A DNA stretch of 6,821 nt from JBEKIK01 sp049509395. GTDB lineage: Bacteria; Planctomycetota; Planctomycetia; Pirellulales; Thermoguttaceae. Below are positions 4,201 to 6,821 of this stretch, one piece after another. Location: assembly GCA_049509395.1 (NCBI GenBank), contig JBEKZY010000273.1:1-6821 (forward strand). The letters run 5' to 3'. Both the position numbers and the translations under genes were made by a program. The notes under the pieces were generated by a model that saw only the letters and a list, made by a program, of their open reading frames with translations, was not told the DNA's origin and made no database searches. The number at the start of each line of letters is the position of its first letter. Position 1 is the first letter of the stretch.

Positions 4201-6821
4201 TATGCGTGGCAAATGGGAGGAACCGGCATGGATCAGGGTTCATCCATTGCATTGGGAAGCGACGGAAGCATAGTAACAACGGGTTATTTTTCCGGCACCG
4301 CCAACTTTGACCCCTGGGGGGGAACATACAATTTAACCAGTGTGGGCGGCACCAACGCCTACGTTCTCAAGTTGGACGCTAATTGGAACCTCGCATGGGC
4401 AAAGTGTCTGGGGGGGACCAGCTCGACCCTAGCCCTCTGCGTTGCAGTGGGGAGCGACGGGAGTGTATTGACGACAGGGTATTTCACCGGCACCGCCGAT
4501 TTCGATCCCGGGTCCGGAATATATAATCTGACCTCGATGGGCGATTTCGATATATATGTTTCCAAGCTGGACTCCGCAGGCAATTTTGTCTGGGCGCGGC
4601 GGATGGGGGGATATGCTCGAGATTATGGCCTGTCTCTTGCCCTGGAGAGCGATGGAAGCGTGCTTTCGACGGGTTATTTCTCCAGCGTCGCCGACTTCGA
4701 TCCCGGGATCGGAACATACAATTTGACCAGCGCGGGAAATGCGGACATCTACATTTCCAAGCTAGACAGCGCGGGTAACTTCGTCTGGGCGAAGCAAATG
4801 GGAGGCGTTGGGATTGACAATGGAAATTCTATCGCCGTGAGTAGCGACGGGATCATCTACACCACGGGTCTTTTTTCCGGCACGGTTGATTTCGACCCCG
4901 GGGCCGGAACGTTTAATCTGACCTCTGCGGGAAATGCGGACATCTTCATCTCCAAGCTGGACGACTCGGGCAACTTCATCGGCGCCTGGCGTTTGGGAGG
5001 CACAGGCTCTGATAATGGCATCTCTATTATCCCGGGGAGCCAAGGGAGCGTTATAACTACGGGAATTTTCGCCGGCGTGGTCGATTTCAATTTCGGACCG
5101 CAACAATCTTTCCTTACTAGTGCGGGCGGTTCGGATGTTTATGTTGCCGAGTACTACTTAAATTCTCCCACTGATATTCAGTTATCATCAAACACTGTCC
5201 AAGAAAACCTACCGGTTGACTCCTTGGTCGGCGCGCTTTCCACCGCCGACCCGGATCCGGGAGAGGCTTTTACCTATGCGCTTGTTCCCGGCAAGGGCGA
5301 CGCGGACAACGGGTTGTTCATTATCGAGGGCGATCAACTGAAGACCAATGCAATTTTCGATTATGAAACAAAATCAAGTTACTCGATTCGCGTGCGGACC
5401 ACTGATTGCGGCGGTCAAGAGTTCGAGAAAACCTTTAGCATCACGATTGTCGATCAAAATGATCCTCCGACTACCCGTATCTGGGACGGGGGCGGGGGCG
5501 ATAATCTGTGGATGGATCCGCAAAATTGGCTCGGCGACGCCGCACCCTTGCCCGGCGACAATCTGCTCTTCCCCACCGATGCCGCCCAAAAAGAAAGCGT
5601 CAACAACTATGCCCCCCAAACTGCCTTCCAATCGATCATCTTTATAGGCTCAGGCTACCAACTCTCTGGAAACGCAGTGCTGTTCACCTCGGGCATTATC
5701 GATTCCATCTCCGATATTTCTGACAACACCATAGCCTTCTCAACGATTACTCTCTACACCTCGCAAACCTTCGATAATCTAAATGATCAAGGGAAACTCG
5801 TTGTGCAATCGAATATCAACCTTGGCAATTCCATGTTGAAAGTTGACGGCAGCGGCAATACGCGGATCGAGGGTGACATTAGCGGCAACGCAGGGATTAT
5901 GAAAATCGGCGACGGCGAATTAACATTGACCGGGATAAACACCTATAGCGGCGATACCACAGTCGCGGAGGGAGAACTATATACGGGTCGAATTGGAACA
6001 AACGGCCAACCCGCGTCGAAGGTTGAAGTACAAACGAATACCAAACTTCAGGCCGACAGTATCACCACCGGAACATTGACCATCGGCGCGGGCGCTACAT
6101 TAACCATTGCCCCCATCCCCGGCGGCCCGCTTGCAGCAAATAGCGCCCTAACGCCCCTTGCCGCCGATGCTTTACCGCCAACCGTTGCTCAGCCAACCAC
6201 TGCCGACACAATTGCACCGTCCGCATCGACCGATACAACCACGATCGCGCCGGAACCGCTTGCCGCAAGCACGGTCATCGCAGCGCCGACTCCAGCATCT
6301 AGCGAGGCGGCGTCAGTGCCGGCACCGTCCGATAGTTTATCAAATACCGTCTTTGATGCGGTTGCCGCGCCTGCAGAAATTATTGCCGATACAGCCCTGC
6401 CCGTGGGTTTAGTGGAATCTACCCCGGTGAAACTGATCGACACGGCTATCAATCGCCTCCCATCGCAATCGCCTATTTATTCCCGGCTCGATTCGACGGC
6501 ATTGAATAAGGTCATCGAAGGCGGGCAGGAACAATATCTTGCCACAAGAAATGGAAATATTGCGAGTAAATCGATACTTGATTCATTGAGCGACGAATTG
6601 CCGTCAAATATGAGCAAGTATGCAAAGCATTCCGGAACCCCAGCCTTAAACAGCCGGCAAGCCCATATTGCTGCATTACAGACAGTCGTGCAAAATTCCC
6701 CCTGGAATGATGCCTACGCCGAGGTGGATTTCGACATCGCCCAACAAGTTCGCGCCGGAAAGAAACACGCTAAGCAGATAGAAAAAGCAGTTGATGCTAT
6801 TGTAGCGGAAGAAGACGCCGT
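1246..6821 (+). CDS. Giant modular surface/secreted protein (SdrD_B, SBBP propellers, cadherin), 3' end missing
   Basis: One frame stays open for 1858 complete codons from a well-supported ATG to the window edge. Residues 34-43, FEPLEDRRLL, follow a basic N-terminus and match the motif near the start of many planctomycete exoproteins. Then come SdrD_B-like domain 1 (45-165), seven SBBP repeats (166-625), cadherin-like 1 (626-725), SdrD_B-like 2 (726-848), seven SBBP repeats (849-1305), cadherin-like 2 (1306-1409), a beta-strand region with an autotransporter-type repeat (1410-1625), an Ala/Pro/Thr-rich linker (1626-1725) and an unrecognised tail. No catalytic motif is visible. The build suggests a calcium-stabilised adhesin or scaffold outside the cell, but binding partners are unknown. 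No classical hydrophobic signal peptide is evident; export is inferred from the motif and the domains. It is transcribed divergently from the esterase. Confidence 0.93.
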   Translation, partial: MWFSAAQRWVGGMSRKKRATNHFTRNLLSRRLGFEPLEDRRLLTIGIGDFVWKDSNANGLQDLAEPGLAGAGVELYSSADATVGNADDVLIAQAVTDATGHYYFDGLSSGVNYYLTFRLPSGYSFTLQHAGSDNTLDSDANAAGATALVTLSPDENNLSIDAGVKGSAPSFGWALHDGGAKDEVGRSVSSDAQGNVYVAGTFSGTADFDPGPGVYNLTPVGGTNVFAAKYSSSGALLWARSFGGGGFDSRCQIALDKAGNVFVTGSFSGAADFDPGVGNFPLSSAGGYDIFVSKLDSAGNLLWARSMGGPKDDFGLALAVSNDGSVYTTGSFQDTADFDPGTGTFNLTSQTDIGYSDIFISKLDANGNFVWAKQMGGYGDDYGNSIAVGGDGSVYTTGSFQYEADFDPGDGTFYLNSAGGSDIFVSKLDAGGNFVWARQMGGAEFDSANSIALGSDGSVYTTGYFRVTADFDPGNAAYNLTSAGSRDIFISKLSAAGNFVWAKRIGSTSTDTAYSIAVDNFGGVYTTGYFQGTVDFDPGSGTFNLGNAGGEDIFVLKLDEAGNFIWAKRMGGTLYDAGYSVATRSNTSVFITGYFQGTVDFDPGSGVTNLTSSGGADVFATALIFQPPTDIQLSSATVPEHAPVGTLVGLLSSTDVDLSTHIYSFVSGEGADDNGRFIIVGNQLETNASLDYETQSTYSIRISSRNSSGASCVKSFIISATDTAEMSIGGRVWMDANENGIQDAGEEGIGGADVKLYYSTDGTIGNADDRLMGETFTDAQGKYIFHQVSYGMNYYLVFLPPVQYYAFTLQDIGGDDNLDSDANALGYTGLFTLSAGQQDDTRDAGLMGSPLENGWANGIGGINSEKSQAVATDAQGNVYVTGYFQGTVDFDPGPGIYNLIGMGGNDIFVAKYSPTGTLLWAKSMGGTGNDLGTSLAVSSDGIVYITGSFYGTADFDPGPGTFNMTSAGNYDIFVAMLDLYDGSFFYAWQMGGTGMDQGSSIALGSDGSIVTTGYFSGTANFDPWGGTYNLTSVGGTNAYVLKLDANWNLAWAKCLGGTSSTLALCVAVGSDGSVLTTGYFTGTADFDPGSGIYNLTSMGDFDIYVSKLDSAGNFVWARRMGGYARDYGLSLALESDGSVLSTGYFSSVADFDPGIGTYNLTSAGNADIYISKLDSAGNFVWAKQMGGVGIDNGNSIAVSSDGIIYTTGLFSGTVDFDPGAGTFNLTSAGNADIFISKLDDSGNFIGAWRLGGTGSDNGISIIPGSQGSVITTGIFAGVVDFNFGPQQSFLTSAGGSDVYVAEYYLNSPTDIQLSSNTVQENLPVDSLVGALSTADPDPGEAFTYALVPGKGDADNGLFIIEGDQLKTNAIFDYETKSSYSIRVRTTDCGGQEFEKTFSITIVDQNDPPTTRIWDGGGGDNLWMDPQNWLGDAAPLPGDNLLFPTDAAQKESVNNYAPQTAFQSIIFIGSGYQLSGNAVLFTSGIIDSISDISDNTIAFSTITLYTSQTFDNLNDQGKLVVQSNINLGNSMLKVDGSGNTRIEGDISGNAGIMKIGDGELTLTGINTYSGDTTVAEGELYTGRIGTNGQPASKVEVQTNTKLQADSITTGTLTIGAGATLTIAPIPGGPLAANSALTPLAADALPPTVAQPTTADTIAPSASTDTTTIAPEPLAASTVIAAPTPASSEAASVPAPSDSLSNTVFDAVAAPAEIIADTALPVGLVESTPVKLIDTAINRLPSQSPIYSRLDSTALNKVIEGGQEQYLATRNGNIASKSILDSLSDELPSNMSKYAKHSGTPALNSRQAHIAALQTVVQNSPWNDAYAEVDFDIAQQVRAGKKHAKQIEKAVDAIVAEEDA
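1345..1377 (+). other. Planctomycete exoprotein N-terminal motif FEPLEDRRLL
   Basis: Residues 34-43 read FEPLEDRRLL after a stretch rich in Arg and Lys. Variants of this motif (LEPR-x-LL or LEDRRLL types) stand near the N-terminus of many very large planctomycete proteins and are thought to be linked to export. Its position, just before the first folded domain, agrees with that. The link to export comes from general family knowledge, not from this sequence. Confidence 0.75.
1378..1740 (+). other. SdrD_B-like domain 1
   Basis: Residues 45-165. The opening GDFVWKDSNANGLQD and the later YYFDGL, SDNTLDSDAN and DAGV segments fit the SdrD B-type, prealbumin-like domain of surface proteins. The DSNANGLQD loop has the spacing of a calcium-binding loop in this family. 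Such domains usually act as rigid, calcium-stabilised spacers. Confidence 0.75.
1741..3120 (+). repeat. SBBP array 1, seven units (one propeller)
   Basis: Residues 166-625. The (A/V)DFDPG anchor starts at 1861, 2056, 2251, 2455, 2650, 2845 and 3040. Five of six spacings are exactly 195 bp; the exception (204 bp) comes from a three-residue insertion near TDIGYSD in unit 3. The typical unit reads DGSVYTTGYF, GTADFDPG, NLTSAGG, DIFVSKLD, GNFVWA, MGG. The array opens with the WA..GG strand and ends with the DVFATAL strand, so the ends can complete one blade together. Repeats of this SBBP type form beta-propellers. Confidence 0.85.
3121..3420 (+). other. Cadherin-like domain 1 (degenerate)
   Basis: Residues 626-725. 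PTDIQLSS, VPEHAPVGTLVG, a Phe-Ile segment, LDYET and YSIRI follow the cadherin pattern. The usual DxNDxP calcium motif at the end is replaced by ATDTAEM, which leads straight into the second SdrD_B-like domain. Calcium binding at this joint is therefore doubtful. Confidence 0.75.
3421..3789 (+). other. SdrD_B-like domain 2
   Basis: Residues 726-848. GGRVWMDANENGIQD, NADD, the TDAQGKYIF strand, NLDSDAN and RDAGL align with domain 1 over its whole length. The DANENGIQD loop keeps the calcium-loop spacing. Confidence 0.78.
3790..5160 (+). repeat. SBBP array 2, seven units (one propeller)
   Basis: Residues 849-1305. Anchors start at 3907, 4102, 4300, 4495, 4690, 4885 and 5080. Five of six spacings are 195 bp and one is 198 bp, from one extra residue in LYDGSFFYAW. 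Unit 7 is worn: DFDPG has become DFNFG and the usual FVWAK reads FIGAW just before it. Units 5 and 6 share a 19-base exact match (4732-4750 and 4927-4945), which points to a fairly recent unit copy or gene conversion. As in array 1, the ends are offset so that one blade can close the ring. Confidence 0.85.
5161..5472 (+). other. Cadherin-like domain 2
   Basis: Residues 1306-1409. PTDIQLSS, VQENLPVDSLVG, STADPDPGE, LFIIEG, FDYETKSSYSIRVR and the closing DQNDPPT (1403-1409) give a full cadherin pattern with the calcium-linking motif that the first copy lacks. Confidence 0.82.
5473..6120 (+). other. Beta-strand region with an autotransporter-associated repeat
   Basis: Residues 1410-1625. It opens with IWDGGGGDNLWMDPQNW, a Trp/Gly-rich start common before autotransporter-associated strand repeats in planctomycete and verrucomicrobial exoproteins. 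One clear repeat, GDGELTLTGINTYSG followed by TTVAEGEL, lies at about residues 1553-1577 (5902-5976). The rest looks like short strands of a beta-helix. No outer-membrane barrel follows within the window, so this is not evidence of autotransport. Confidence 0.72.
6121..6420 (+). other. Ala/Pro/Thr/Ser-rich linker
   Basis: Residues 1626-1725 are rich in Ala, Pro, Thr and Ser, with few charged or aromatic residues. It is probably an unfolded spacer between the beta-rich domains and the tail, and could carry O-linked sugars. A long open frame on the opposite strand (6189-6452) is a by-product of this composition. Confidence 0.65.
6421..6821 (+). other. Unrecognised C-terminal segment, incomplete
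   Basis: From residue 1726 the composition turns polar and probably helical. The part from residue 1803 (SRQAHIAALQTVVQ) through VRAGKKHAKQIEKAVDAI is rich in Gln, Lys and Ala and ends on an acidic AEEDAV. I recognise no domain here. The absence of a stop means that a sorting signal such as PEP-CTERM could still follow. Confidence 0.5.

Larger units (their letters stand above)
3421..5472 (+). repeat. Supermodule copy 2: SdrD_B + 7 SBBP + cadherin
   Basis: The second copy of the unit at 1378-3420. The first SBBP units of both copies share features absent from other units (DAQGNVYV, PGPG, AKYS..G.LLWA), which shows that the whole supermodule was copied rather than each array growing on its own. 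Confidence 0.85.

Noticed and set aside
4762..5106. Open frame of 114 codons on the minus strand
   Set aside because: It is another reflection of the repeated plus-strand codons; similar antisense frames recur at matching places in other units.
1741..5160. Regular 195-bp periodicity as a DNA repeat or CRISPR-like array
   Set aside because: The period is exactly 65 codons, the frame stays open throughout, and conservation follows the protein motif DFDPG...SKLD...WA..GG. DNA identity between most units is low.
5473..6120. Type V autotransporter passenger
   Set aside because: Only one autotransporter-associated strand repeat is clear and no barrel domain follows. Such repeats are common in planctomycete exoproteins that are not autotransporters.
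6189..6452. Ala/Ser/Val-rich open frame on the minus strand
   Set aside because: It is produced by the low-complexity Ala/Pro/Thr-rich linker on the plus strand and has no independent support.

Overview
The window looks like chromosomal DNA from a planctomycete, possibly of the Pirellula type. Three features suggest this: a FEPLEDRRLL motif near the N-terminus of the large plus-strand protein, of the kind found in many large planctomycete exoproteins; a PEP-CTERM sorting tail on the minus-strand esterase; and the mixture of SdrD_B-like, SBBP propeller, cadherin and autotransporter-associated strand domains in one giant protein. The assignment rests on motif recognition, not on a search.

Layout. 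Positions 1-87 (minus) hold the first 29 codons of a secreted protein cut by the window edge. Positions 125-1024 (minus) hold a complete 299-residue secreted alpha/beta-hydrolase with a PEP-CTERM tail. Positions 1025-1245 are a divergent intergenic region with promoter-like elements for both directions and a candidate operator. From 1246 to the window end (plus) runs one uninterrupted reading frame of 1858 codons with no stop. It encodes a giant, modular, probably cell-surface or secreted protein.

The giant protein has an N-terminal planctomycete-type motif, then a supermodule of about 2043 bp present twice in tandem: SdrD_B-like domain, seven SBBP repeats, cadherin-like domain. A beta-strand region with one autotransporter-type repeat follows, then an Ala/Pro/Thr-rich linker and an unrecognised polar C-terminal segment that continues past the window. 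Each SBBP array has exactly seven units, mostly 65 residues each, so each probably folds as one seven-bladed propeller.

The least expected signal lies outside the giant gene. The 5' leader and first ten or so codons of the esterase are repeated in front of the next gene on the minus strand (74 bp, 60 identical by hand count). Both leaders can form a 6-bp hairpin overlapping the ribosome binding site, and the substitutions inside the stem keep the pairing. This suggests a tandemly reused leader plus signal-peptide cassette, perhaps with a role in translation control.

The esterase and the giant protein are divergently transcribed with nearly overlapping -35 elements. Both appear to be exported, so a shared role at the cell surface is possible but unproven.
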